From: Nitrospirillum viridazoti CBAmc
GTDB lineage: Bacteria; Pseudomonadota; Alphaproteobacteria; Azospirillales; Azospirillaceae
Assembly: GCF_000730165.1 (NCBI RefSeq)
Contig: NZ_CP022112.1
Coordinates: forward strand, 599,501-663,500
Reading direction: 5' to 3'
Length of the DNA stretch: 64,000 nucleotides
The notes beneath the pieces were generated by a model. The model was not told the DNA's origin and did not search any database. It saw only the letters and a program-made list of their open reading frames with translations. The position numbers and the translations under genes were made by a program. Shown here in pieces: positions 41,170 through 50,312 of the stretch. How positions within the stretch are numbered: the stretch's first letter is position 1; every line of letters begins with the position of its first letter.

Positions 41170-42404
41170 CGTTCGAACCGTGCGCCGGAGGGACTGTTGG
41201 ACCCGTGGATGTTCACGTGGCAGGTCTGGCAGCTGGTGGCGATCAGGCGCGGGTCGGGCATGGGGCCGCGCGCCATGTTGCCGGCCGTCAGCAGGCTGCC
41301 GGGATGGCCGTCTTGCGAGTGACACTGCTGGCACAGCACCGGGCGCGGCGCGTTCAGCAGGTTCTCGAAGTTGGATCCGTGCGGCGAATGGCAGTTCAGG
41401 CAGCTTTCGCGCACCGGCGCATGCTCGAACAGGAAGGGCCCGCGCTTGTCGGCATGGCAGGTGAAGCAGACCTCGTTCACGCTGTCGGCCTTCAGCAGGG
41501 GGGCGGTGGTCGAGCCGTGGGGGTTGTGGCAGTCGGTGCAGCTGAGCTTGCCCTCCAGCAGGGGCATGTGCGACCGGCGGGCGAATTCCGCGTGCTGGGC
41601 CTTGTGGCATTGGAAGCAGGTCTCGTTGATGCTTTCCCGGGCGGTCAGGCCGCGCGCGCCGAAGGTGGTCATGGGGTTGTGGCAATCGGCACAGCCCAGC
41701 TGATTGCTGTCATGGATGCTGTCATGCCAGAAGATGCGCTGGCCGCCGGCGTGGCAGGTCAGGCATTGGCCGTTCTGTTCCGCCACCGGTGTTTTGCTTT
41801 TCTTGGAAAAGCTGATGATGGTCGTCAGGTCCGAGGGATCCTCGACATGGGCCGAGCCGGGACCATGGCAGGCCTCGCAATTCTGCGCCTGCAACTCCGT
41901 GCGGGGGTTCTGCTGGAACACCTTGGCGTGGATGGTGTGGGCCCAGTTGGTCGCCTCCTGCTGGTGGCAGCTCTCGCACGTTTCGCGCCCGACATAGGTG
42001 CGCTGCGGCTTGGCCTCCGCCTTTGGCGCGTCGGGCTTGGAGACTTCGGCCTTGGGCGTGTCAGCTTTCGGAGTGTCAGCCCTGGGACTATCAGGGGCGT
42101 AGCTGGCCAGGCGGGTCCATTTGGACGTGGGCGGCTGGGCCGCTGGAGCAGGCGTGAACTGGGTGGCCTTCAGGCTAGGGTAGGGCGCGCCCGTCGCCAT
42201 GCCCATGTGCGCGGCGCCCGCAGGCATGGCGGCGATGTCGCTGTCGATGCGCTGCAGGGCGTCGGCATCGACATGGCCCGCATGGATGCGCGCCATCTCA
42301 TCCCGCAGGGCCGCCTGATCAGGCGGCAGCACAGGCGTTTCCGCCTGGGCCAGGCCCGCCAGGCCGCAGGCCAGCAGCAGGGCCAGGACGATGGCGCGCC
42401 TCAT
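41166..42404 (-). CDS. DmsE/MtrA-like decahaem c-type cytochrome (412 aa)
   Basis: Ten CXXCH haem sites are visible in order: CESCH, CEACH, CLTCH, CADCH, CFQCH, CTDCH, CFTCH, CLNCH, CQQCH and CQTCH. A signal peptide (IVLALLLACGLAGLAQA) directs export. The first haem comes only after about 145 residues. The extra N-terminal region contains an Ala/Pro/Lys linker (DTPKADTPKAEVSKPDAPKA), recalling the extended PioA form and absent from short MtrA. The protein should sit in the MtrB barrel and move electrons between periplasm and outside. It is coupled to the genes on both sides by ATGA. Confidence 0.95.
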   Translation of the reverse strand: MRRAIVLALLLACGLAGLAQAETPVLPPDQAALRDEMARIHAGHVDADALQRIDSDIAAMPAGAAHMGMATGAPYPSLKATQFTPAPAAQPPTSKWTRLASYAPDSPRADTPKADTPKAEVSKPDAPKAEAKPQRTYVGRETCESCHQQEATNWAHTIHAKVFQQNPRTELQAQNCEACHGPGSAHVEDPSDLTTIISFSKKSKTPVAEQNGQCLTCHAGGQRIFWHDSIHDSNQLGCADCHNPMTTFGARGLTARESINETCFQCHKAQHAEFARRSHMPLLEGKLSCTDCHNPHGSTTAPLLKADSVNEVCFTCHADKRGPFLFEHAPVRESCLNCHSPHGSNFENLLNAPRPVLCQQCHSQDGHPGSLLTAGNMARGPMPDPRLIATSCQTCHVNIHGSNSPSGARFER

Positions 42405-42820
42405 TGCGGCGCCAGGGATTTGAGGTAGGCGACCACGTCCCGGCGCTGCTGCTCATCCGCCAGGCTGAAGGGCATCTTGTTCGGGACGGATGGATCGCCG
42501 ACGAAATCGCCCAGGTATTTGTGCGGGTTGGCCAGGTAGGCGACGATATTGTCCTCGCTCCACACCAGGCCCTTGGCCGCCGCCTGCTGCACGGCTGGGG
42601 AATAGCTGTAGCCGCTGATGCTGCCGGCCGGGCGGCCGACCACGCCGAACAGGCTGGGACCCACCTTGTTCACGCCCTGCTCCGCCGAATGGCAGGCGGC
42701 GCATTTCTTGAAGATGGTGGCGCCGTTGGCGGCATCGCCCGCGGCGTGGGCCGTGCCGGCACCCCCCACGGCCAAGGCCACCACCAGTGCGGCGGAAAAC
42801 AGGTTTTGCTTCGGCGTCAT
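42401..42820 (-). CDS. Monohaem cytochrome c, class I (139 aa)
   Basis: A signal peptide (AALVVALAVGGAGTAHA) precedes one haem site, CAACH, and a class I cytochrome fold with VGPSLFGVVGRPAG, WSEDNIVAYLANPHKYLG and the axial Met in NKMPF. It is similar to c2/c550 soluble carriers and should shuttle electrons between the inner-membrane chain and the decahaem protein. It is the first gene of the operon, about 30 bases below ECF-type promoter J. Confidence 0.92.
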   Translation of the reverse strand: MTPKQNLFSAALVVALAVGGAGTAHAAGDAANGATIFKKCAACHSAEQGVNKVGPSLFGVVGRPAGSISGYSYSPAVQQAAAKGLVWSEDNIVAYLANPHKYLGDFVGDPSVPNKMPFSLADEQQRRDVVAYLKSLAPQ

Positions 42821-42850
42821 ACAGCGGCTCCCTCAGTCCCTGTCCCCTCA

Positions 42851-42876
42851 GACGGGTGGGACCGGCGGGATATTCC
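42851..42876 (-). promoter_or_regulatory. ECF-type promoter J (cytochrome c - dmsE - mtrB operon)
   Basis: On the minus strand: GGAATAT at 42876-42870, 15-bp spacer, CGTC at 42854-42851, with the shared GGG before and CC at the -10. It is the only copy outside the EPS region and links the electron conduit to the same sigma factor. Confidence 0.72.
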
Positions 42877-42945
42877 CCTGCCGCCTCGAAAAAGAGTGAT
42901 TTGGGGAAAAGTGATTAGGAAAGGTTTGGGGCCGGTGGGTGGCTA

Positions 42946-43539
42946 TCAGACGGTCTTCTTGGCCTCCCCCGTCACCGGCGTCCAGGATGGCGGGTCGCTG
43001 GCGGGGAAAGAGTCCTCGCTGGCGTCCTCCACCGCGTCGCGATCCGGCACATAGGGCGGTGGGGCGTTGGCCCTGTCGATCAGCGCCTTCTGGCCATCGG
43101 CCATGGCCTGGGGCACCACGGGGCCCGGCGTCGTGACCACGGTCTGATGGCCCCGAATGCTCGGATCCTCCTGACGGGCCGGCGCCATGGTGGGGCCGCT
43201 CAACACCTGGCGCATCTGGTGCGTCTGCGGCCGGGGCAGGGGGCGCGGTCGCTCTTCCGGATCGCTGATCTCATAGGGCAGGTTGTGGCGCTCGGCATAG
43301 TCCACCGCCTCCTGCAGCTTGTCGAAGGCGAGGTACACGTCCTGCTGCGGATCGCCGCCGCCCTTCCAGCCCATCAGCGGATCGGTTTCATGGGTGGGCT
43401 TGGCCTCATAGGTCAGGATCCAGGAGGTTTTGCGGCCCGGCGCGTTCTGCATCGCGGCGGGCGAGGGCCGGCGGATATAGACGCGGAGGGGGACGGGAAT
43501 GCCCAGGGGATCGCCCGGGGATCGAAGCGGCTTGGTCAT
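42946..43539 (-). CDS. NDUFS4-like (ETC complex I subunit) protein with C-terminal tail (197 aa)
   Basis: Residues about 15-90 match the NDUFS4 family: VRIYIRRPSP is approximated by LRVYIRRPSPAAMQNA, then GRKTSWILTYEAK and DPLMGWKGGGDPQQDVYLAF, followed by LQEAVDYAERHNLPYEI. In alphaproteobacteria this protein belongs to respiratory complex I. Here it lies alone, without nuo genes, and has a Pro-rich tail of about 100 residues that ends with ASEDSFPASDPPSW, a short motif seen in small stress-linked alphaproteobacterial proteins. It could be a paralogue used under stress. Confidence 0.75.
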   Translation of the reverse strand: MTKPLRSPGDPLGIPVPLRVYIRRPSPAAMQNAPGRKTSWILTYEAKPTHETDPLMGWKGGGDPQQDVYLAFDKLQEAVDYAERHNLPYEISDPEERPRPLPRPQTHQMRQVLSGPTMAPARQEDPSIRGHQTVVTTPGPVVPQAMADGQKALIDRANAPPPYVPDRDAVEDASEDSFPASDPPSWTPVTGEAKKTV

Positions 43540-43664
43540 CTATCACCTCCAACAAAGGAAACACCGCTTCAAGCGCCACTGAACGGCTTCGTTCCCCCGG
43601 TCCGAAACGGAACCGGCCGCCCTTGCGTCTGTTGACGCCGCATACCCCTTGCGGAGACAGGATC

Positions 43665-44660
43665 ATGAGCGAAGAAGGCAACGGCACCTCCCGCCGCACC
43701 GTCATCGGCGGCTTGGCGGCGGGCACGGCGATGGCGGGTTTCACGGCGGTCCCCGCCCGGGCGGCGCCCGCGACCGCCGGCGGCAAGCGCGCGACGCCCG
43801 AATATCCCAGCCCGCCTTTCCCCAAGCAGGAACAGCAGGAACCGCCGGGCCTGGCCAGCCGCATGAACCCAAGGCCGGACCATGGCGAGGAAAGCTACAA
43901 AGGGTCCGGCCGCCTGGCGGGGCGGAAGGCGCTGATCACGGGAGGCGACAGCGGCATCGGCCGCGCCGCCGCCATCGCCTTCGCCCGCGAGGGGGCGGAC
44001 GTGGCCTTCGGCTACCTGCCGGTGGAGGAACCGGACGCGAAGGAGGTGGTGACACTGATCCAGGACGCAGGCCGCAAGGCCGTGCCCCTTCCGGGCGACA
44101 TCCGGAACGAGGCCTTCTGCCAGAAGCTGGTGGCCGACGCGGCGCGCGAACTGGGGGGACTGGACATCCTGGTCAACAACGCCGCCCGGCAGCATTCGGT
44201 GGACAGCCTCACCGACATCAGCAGCGAGCAGTTCGACGACACCTTCAAGACCAACGTCTACGCCATGTTCTGGATCACCAAGGCGGCCATGGCGCACCTG
44301 GGCAAAGGGGCGGCCATCATCAACACCGCCTCGGTCAACGCCTACGATCCGTCGCCCAACATTCTGGATTATTCGGCGACCAAGGGCGCCATCATGATTT
44401 TTACCAAAGGCCTGGCCAAGCAGTTGGCCAAGAAGGGCATCCGGGTGAATGCCGTGGCGCCCGGCCCGGTGTGGACGCCCCTGCAGCCCAGCGGCGGCCA
44501 GCCGCCGGAAAAACTGGTGACCTTCGGGTCGGATACGCCCCTGGGCCGGCCGGGGCAGCCGGCGGAGCTGGCGGCGCTCTACGTGCTGCTGGCCAGCAAC
44601 GAGGACACCTTCTCCACCGGCCAGGTCTTCGGCGCCACGGGCGGTCACGGCGGGCCATGA
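43665..44660 (+). CDS. Short-chain dehydrogenase with Tat-type leader (331 aa)
   Basis: The enzyme is a classical SDR oxidoreductase: cofactor loop ITGGDSGIGRAAAIAFAREG, NNAA in ILVNNAARQHS, catalytic Ser in INTASVNAY and YxxxK in DYSATKGAIM. The sequence resembles YghA-type stress SDRs. Unusually, residues 9-32 form a twin-arginine leader (SRRTVIGGLAAGTAMAGF, then VPARAAP), which suggests export of the folded enzyme. ATG 43665 is preceded by GGAGA. It is divergent from the NDUFS4-like gene. Confidence 0.9.
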   Translation: MSEEGNGTSRRTVIGGLAAGTAMAGFTAVPARAAPATAGGKRATPEYPSPPFPKQEQQEPPGLASRMNPRPDHGEESYKGSGRLAGRKALITGGDSGIGRAAAIAFAREGADVAFGYLPVEEPDAKEVVTLIQDAGRKAVPLPGDIRNEAFCQKLVADAARELGGLDILVNNAARQHSVDSLTDISSEQFDDTFKTNVYAMFWITKAAMAHLGKGAAIINTASVNAYDPSPNILDYSATKGAIMIFTKGLAKQLAKKGIRVNAVAPGPVWTPLQPSGGQPPEKLVTFGSDTPLGRPGQPAELAALYVLLASNEDTFSTGQVFGATGGHGGP

Positions 44661-44690
44661 GGCCCGCCGCCACGCCGCCCCCGGGGGAGC

Positions 44691-45611
44691 TCAAGCGACC
44701 TTGAGCACCACTTTGCCCCGCACATGCTCATCCTCCAGCACGTGCTCCGCCTCCGCCGCCTCTTCCAGGGCGAAGACCTTGTCGACTTGTACCCGCACCT
44801 GCCCGGCGTCGATGAGGCGGCCGATTTCCGCCAGCTGGCGGCCATCGGGGTGCGCGGTGTAGCGCGTGCCCTCGGCGCCATGCTCCCTGGCCTTGTCGGC
44901 CGAGGGCTCGGTCAGGGTGGAAATCAGGATGCCGCCCTGTTTCAGCACCGACCAGGATCGGTCTTGGGTCTCACCCGCCACCAGGTCATAGACCAGGTCG
45001 ACCTCCGGCACCTCATCCTCGAAGCGCTGGTTCTTGTAGTCGATGGCCTTGTCCACGCCCAGGGATCGCACCCACTCCAGATCTCCCTCGGAACAGGTGG
45101 CGTAGACGGTGGCGCCGTAGGCCTTGGCAAACTGCACGGCGAAGTGACCCACGCCGCCGGCAGCACCGTGAACCAGCACCCGCTGCCCGCCCTTCAGGCG
45201 GCCATGGTCGAACAGGCCCTGCCAGGCCGTCAGGGCCGCCAGCGGGACGGCTGCGGCCTGGATGGGGTCCAGCCGTTCCGGCTTGGGCGCGCAATGGGCG
45301 ACGTTGGCGACCACGTACTCGGCATAGCCGCCCCGGTCGGTGGGCAGCATGGCGAAGACCGCGTCCCCTTCGGTGTAGCCGGTGACGGCGCGGCCGCATT
45401 TCTCGACCGTGCCGCACATGTCGCGGCCCAGGGTCAGCGGCAGCTGGTCGGCCGGGAGGTATTTGCCATTGCGGATCTTGTAGTCGACAGGGTTCACACT
45501 GGCCGCCTGCACCCGCACCAGCACCTCATAGTCACCGGGCTCGGGCTTGGGCACATCTTCCAGCGTCAGAACCTCGGTTCCGCCAAAGCTGTGGATACGC
45601 ACCGCCTGCAT
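44691..45611 (-). CDS. Medium-chain quinone oxidoreductase-like NADP enzyme (306 aa)
   Basis: The MDR fold is shown by MQAVRIHSFGGTEVL, VLVRVQAASVNPVDYKIRNG and the cofactor loop VLVHGAAGGVGHFAVQFAKA. Structural and catalytic zinc Cys sets are missing, so it belongs with zinc-free quinone oxidoreductases. ATG 45611 follows GGAGG by 6 bases. It likely reduces quinones or reactive carbonyls with NADPH. It is convergent with the SDR gene and divergent from paoA. Confidence 0.9.
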   Translation of the reverse strand: MQAVRIHSFGGTEVLTLEDVPKPEPGDYEVLVRVQAASVNPVDYKIRNGKYLPADQLPLTLGRDMCGTVEKCGRAVTGYTEGDAVFAMLPTDRGGYAEYVVANVAHCAPKPERLDPIQAAAVPLAALTAWQGLFDHGRLKGGQRVLVHGAAGGVGHFAVQFAKAYGATVYATCSEGDLEWVRSLGVDKAIDYKNQRFEDEVPEVDLVYDLVAGETQDRSWSVLKQGGILISTLTEPSADKAREHGAEGTRYTAHPDGRQLAEIGRLIDAGQVRVQVDKVFALEEAAEAEHVLEDEHVRGKVVLKVA

Positions 45612-45780
45612 CGGAGCCTCCTCTCTCGCATGGGAATGATGGAGGCAGCAAAACCCGCCATCACGGTCATGGTTCCGCATTTGCGATGGGAATGAGGGGC
45701 GATGGGAACCAAGCAGGCCCTGCCGGGTTCAGGAGCGGTACCTTGGCGTTGCCACGTTGGCGGTTGGCAGAGGGGACGAC

Positions 45781-46481
45781 ATGCGAAATCATGGGAACGC
45801 CGACGTCAGTCGGCGCGGACTGTTGCTGGGGGCGGCGGCGTCCGCCGCCTTGACGGCGACGCCGCGGCACGGCCAGGCTATGCCCGCCGACGCCGATGAG
45901 CCGCCGGCCCCCCATCCCGGTCCGGTGCCTCTCATGAACCCTGTGATGACCCGCGTGTCTCTTACCGTGAACGGCACGGCGCAGACGCTGGAGGTGGACA
46001 CCCGCACCACCCTGCTGGACGCGCTACGCGAGCATCTGCACCTGACTGGCACCAAGAAGGGCTGCGACCATGGCCAGTGCGGCGCCTGCACCGTCATCGT
46101 CGACGGCCGGCGCATCAATTCCTGCCTTACCCTGGCCGTCATGCATGAGGGCGGAAGCGTCACGACGGTGGAGGGGCTGGGCACGCCGGCCAAGCTGCAC
46201 CCTATGCAGGCAGCTTTCGTGAAGCATGACGGGTACCAATGCGGTTACTGCACGCCGGGTCAAATCTGCTCCGCCGTTGCCGTGCTGGATGAGATCAAGG
46301 CCGGCATCCCCAGCCATGTCACCGGCAGCCTGACGGACGCGCCCCAGGCCACCAACGTGGAGATGCGGGAACGCATGAGCGGCAACATCTGCCGTTGCGG
46401 CGCCTATTCCAACATCCTGGACGCCATGACCGAGGTGGCCGGCCAGAGGACGGCGGGCCAACAAAATGGGAGGGATCCGGC

Positions 46482-46485
<4 letters not shown>
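45781..46485 (+). CDS. paoA: PaoA-like 2Fe-2S subunit of periplasmic aldehyde oxidoreductase (234 aa)
   Basis: A Tat leader ([19 protein letters not shown]) targets the folded complex to the periplasm. Two [2Fe-2S] sites are visible: [13 protein letters not shown] with a later Cys in INSCLTL, and [13 protein letters not shown] with NICRCGAY. The protein passes electrons from the molybdenum site to FAD. GTP/ATP-binding motifs are absent. It overlaps paoB by ATGA. In E. coli, PaoABC detoxifies aromatic aldehydes; no paoD maturation gene is in the window. Confidence 0.92.
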
Positions 46486-47447
<962 letters not shown>

Positions 47448-47451
47448 GGCC

Positions 47452-49647
47452 ATGAAGTTCGACACACCCGCCGCCACCAACCCCATCGACCAGCTGAAGG
47501 TGGTGGGAAAGGCCACCGACCGCATCGACGGGCCGCTGAAGACAACCGGCACGGCCCCCTATGCCTATGAGCGGCACGACGTGGTGGCCAACCAGGCCTA
47601 CGGTTTCATTGTCGGATCCGCCATCGCCAAGGGCCGCATCAGCCGCATGGACGTTGCCGCCGCCAAGGCCGCCCCCGGCGTCATCGCCGTCGTGACGGCA
47701 GAGAACGCGGGCACGCTGGGCAAGGGCAAGTGGAACACCGCCGTCCTGCTGGGCGGGCCGGAAATCCAGCACTACCACCAGGCCGTGGCCCTGGTGGTGG
47801 CCGAGACGTTCGAGCAGGCGCGCGACGCCGCCAGCCTGATCAGGGTGGACTATCAGGCGGAGGCTGGGGCCTATGACCTGGCGGCCGCCCGGGACGGGGC
47901 GGCGGTGGCCAAGGGTGAACCGGACAGCACGGTGGGCGATTTCACCGGCGCCTACGCCGCGGCGCCGGTGCAACTGGACGCCACCTACACCACGCCCGAC
48001 CAGGGCCACGCGATGATGGAGCCGCATGCCACCATTGCCGCCTGGAATGGTGACAAGCTGACCCTGTGGACTGCCAACCAGATGATCAACTGGGGTGTCA
48101 AGGACGTCTCGCAAACCCTTAACATACCAGTAGAAAACATCCGGCTGATCTCGCCTTATATCGGTGGTGGCTTCGGCGGCAAGCTGTTCGTGCGCAGCGA
48201 TGCGCTGATGGCGGCCCTGGGCGCGAAGGTGGCGGGGCGGCCGGTGAAGGTGGCGCTGACCCGACCGCTGATGTTCAACAACACCACCCATCGTCCGGCC
48301 ACCATCCAGCGCATCCGCATCGGCGCCACGCGTGAGGGCAGGATCACCGCCATCGGCCATGAAAGCTGGTCCGGCGATCTGCCCGGCGGCAAGCCGGAGA
48401 CGGCGGTGCAGCAGACCCGCCTGCTGTATGCCGGGGCCAACCGTCTGACCGCCATGCGCCTGGCCGTGCTGGACCTGCCGGAAGGCAATGCCATGCGTGC
48501 CCCCGGCGAGGCGCCGGGCCTGATGGCGCTGGAGATCGCCATGGATGAGATGGCGGAAAAGCTGGGCATGGATCCCATCCAGTTCCGCATCCTGAACGAC
48601 ACGCAGGAGGATCCGGAAAAGCCGGGCCGCCCCTACTCGCAACGCCAGCTGGCGGAATGCCTGCGGCAGGGGGCCGAGCGCTTCGGATGGGCCAAGCGCA
48701 ACCCAAAGCCCGCCAGTATGCGTGAGGGGCGCTGGCTGGTGGGCATGGGCGTGGCGGCGGGCTTCCGCAACAACCTGGTGACCAAATCCGCCGCCCGCGT
48801 GCGGCTGGACGGCCAGGGCATGGTGACGGTGGAAACGGACATGACCGACATCGGCACCGGCACCTACACCATCATCGCCCAGACGGCGGCGGAAACCATG
48901 GGCGTGCCGCTGGACAAGGTGGCGGTGCGCTTAGGCGACAGCAGCTTCCCCGTCTCCTGCGGCTCCGGCGGGCAGTGGGGGGCCAACAATTCGACGGCGG
49001 GCGTTTATGCCGCCTGCATGAAGCTGCGCCAGGCCGTGGCGCGCAAGCTGGGCTTCAACGCTGCCGAACCGCAATTCGCCGATGGCCATGTCTCATCCGG
49101 CGGGCACACCATGCCGCTGGCCCAGGCAGCCAAGGATGGGGAACTGGTGGCGGAAGACCTGATCGAATACGGCGACCTGGACAAGAAGTACCAGCAATCC
49201 ACCTTCGCCGGCCATTTCGTGGAGGTAGTGGTGGACAGCGCCACGGGTGAGATCCGGCTGCGCCGCATGCTGGCGGTCTGTGCCGCCGGACGCATCCTGA
49301 ACCCCAAGTCGGCCCGCAGCCAGGTCATCGGCGCCATGACCATGGGGGCGGGGGCGGCCCTGATGGAGGAACTGGCGGTGGACAAGCGCCGGGGCTTCTT
49401 CGTCAACCATGACCTGGCGGGATACGAGGTGCCGGTGCACGCCGACATCCCGCACCAGGAGGTGGTCTTCCTGGATGAGGTCGATCCCATCTCCTCCCCC
49501 ATGAAGGCCAAGGGCGTGGGCGAGTTGGGGATCTGCGGCGTGGGGGCGGCGGTGGCCAACGCCGTCTACAACGCCATCGGCGTGCGGGTGCGCGACTATC
49601 CCATCACCCTGGACAAGGTTCTGGACCATCTGCCGGAGATGACCTGA
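47452..49647 (+). CDS. paoC: PaoC-like molybdenum-cofactor catalytic subunit (731 aa)
   Basis: The large xanthine oxidase-type subunit binds molybdopterin cytosine dinucleotide. VTAENAGTLGKGKW, QGHAMMEPHATIAAW, ISPYIGGGFGGKLFVRSDAL and RAPGEAPGLMALE are the conserved blocks. The catalytic Glu is in KGVGELGICGVGAAV. Length matches PaoC (about 730 aa). The gene is followed by a bidirectional hairpin that separates it from the convergent ridA-like gene. Confidence 0.93.
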   Translation: MKFDTPAATNPIDQLKVVGKATDRIDGPLKTTGTAPYAYERHDVVANQAYGFIVGSAIAKGRISRMDVAAAKAAPGVIAVVTAENAGTLGKGKWNTAVLLGGPEIQHYHQAVALVVAETFEQARDAASLIRVDYQAEAGAYDLAAARDGAAVAKGEPDSTVGDFTGAYAAAPVQLDATYTTPDQGHAMMEPHATIAAWNGDKLTLWTANQMINWGVKDVSQTLNIPVENIRLISPYIGGGFGGKLFVRSDALMAALGAKVAGRPVKVALTRPLMFNNTTHRPATIQRIRIGATREGRITAIGHESWSGDLPGGKPETAVQQTRLLYAGANRLTAMRLAVLDLPEGNAMRAPGEAPGLMALEIAMDEMAEKLGMDPIQFRILNDTQEDPEKPGRPYSQRQLAECLRQGAERFGWAKRNPKPASMREGRWLVGMGVAAGFRNNLVTKSAARVRLDGQGMVTVETDMTDIGTGTYTIIAQTAAETMGVPLDKVAVRLGDSSFPVSCGSGGQWGANNSTAGVYAACMKLRQAVARKLGFNAAEPQFADGHVSSGGHTMPLAQAAKDGELVAEDLIEYGDLDKKYQQSTFAGHFVEVVVDSATGEIRLRRMLAVCAAGRILNPKSARSQVIGAMTMGAGAALMEELAVDKRRGFFVNHDLAGYEVPVHADIPHQEVVFLDEVDPISSPMKAKGVGELGICGVGAAVANAVYNAIGVRVRDYPITLDKVLDHLPEMT

Positions 49648-49674
49648 GGAGAAGGCCCGCGTCCCTGGCCTGGG

Positions 49675-49703
49675 TGGCGCTGTGGCTGGACGACACAGCG
49701 CCA
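49675..49703. terminator. Bidirectional terminator between paoC and ridA-like gene
   Basis: TGGCGCTGTG (49675-49684) and CACAGCGCCA (49694-49703) form a perfect 10-bp stem with a 9-base loop, between convergent gene ends at 49647 and 49717. Short A/T stretches follow on both sides. Confidence 0.65.
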
Positions 49704-49716
49704 TAATAAGCCTGGG

Positions 49717-50217
49717 TCAGTGCTTCACCTTGGCGGCGGTCACCTCGATCTCCACCAGGGCGCCGGGCAGCACCAGGGCCGCCACCTTCACCGTGCTGCG
49801 CGCCGGCTTGTTGGGCTGCGCCGCCGTGCCGAAGTACTGCGTCCAGGCGGCCTGCAGGCCGGCGAAATCGATGTCGCCGCCCTTGTTGGGATCGCCCGCC
49901 AGAAAGACGTGGGCCTGCACCACATCGCCCATGCCATAGCCCAGGCCTTCCAGCGTGGCCTTCAGCTTGCCCAGCACGCTCAGCACCTGCGCCTGGGTAT
50001 CGCCGTAGGCCTGGACGCTGCCCTTGGGGGCGTTGGGATCGATGACCGAGGCCAGCGCGCCGCTGAGGTACACCGTCTCCGCCCCGGCGGGCACGGTGAC
50101 GGCGGCGGCGATGGGGCTGTCCGCGTTGGGGCCCTGGGTGCGGACGATGCCGGTTTCAGCGAAGGCGGCGGGGGCGGCCAGCAGGGCCAGGGCGGACAGC
50201 AGGATGGACAGGCGCAT
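49717..50217 (-). CDS. Exported RidA/YjgF family protein (166 aa)
   Basis: A clear signal peptide (SILLSALALLAAPAAFA) precedes a RidA-like domain: AETVYLSGALAS, QAQVLSVLGKLKATLEGLG, DVVQAHVFLAGDPNKGG and ARSTVKVAALVLPGALVEIE. Cytosolic RidA removes reactive imines; this copy should work in the periplasm. The Arg of ARSTV, which binds the substrate carboxylate in active members, is present. It follows creatininase on the same strand, but a palindrome lies between them. Confidence 0.88.
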   Translation of the reverse strand: MRLSILLSALALLAAPAAFAETGIVRTQGPNADSPIAAAVTVPAGAETVYLSGALASVIDPNAPKGSVQAYGDTQAQVLSVLGKLKATLEGLGYGMGDVVQAHVFLAGDPNKGGDIDFAGLQAAWTQYFGTAAQPNKPARSTVKVAALVLPGALVEIEVTAAKVKH

Positions 50218-50260
50218 CTTCTTGGGTCTCCTTCCGAGTGTTGGCTATACCGCGCCGGGT

Positions 50261-50286
50261 GGGGCCTTGCGACGTCGCAAGGCCCC
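50261..50286. repeat. 26-bp perfect palindrome between creatininase and ridA-like genes
   Basis: GGGGCCTTGCGAC followed by GTCGCAAGGCCCC, with no loop. It lies between the creatininase stop (50313) and the ridA-like ATG (50217). It may be a terminator or an operator. A TTT follows on the plus strand only. Confidence 0.6.
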
Positions 50287-50312
50287 TTTGACGTTCTAAA
50301 CGGTGGCTCGCT

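Noticed and set aside
38650-41685. A 1011-codon minus-strand reading that extends MtrB upstream
   Set aside because: The extension overlaps the decahaem gene out of frame. ATG 41169 with a signal peptide and an ATGA overlap is a far better start.
45643-45699. GGGAATGA stretches before paoA, with a 14-base match to the initial transcribed region of promoter A (5385-5398)
   Set aside because: No CGTC lies at the right distance, so it is not an ECF promoter by the rule used here. The short match may be chance.
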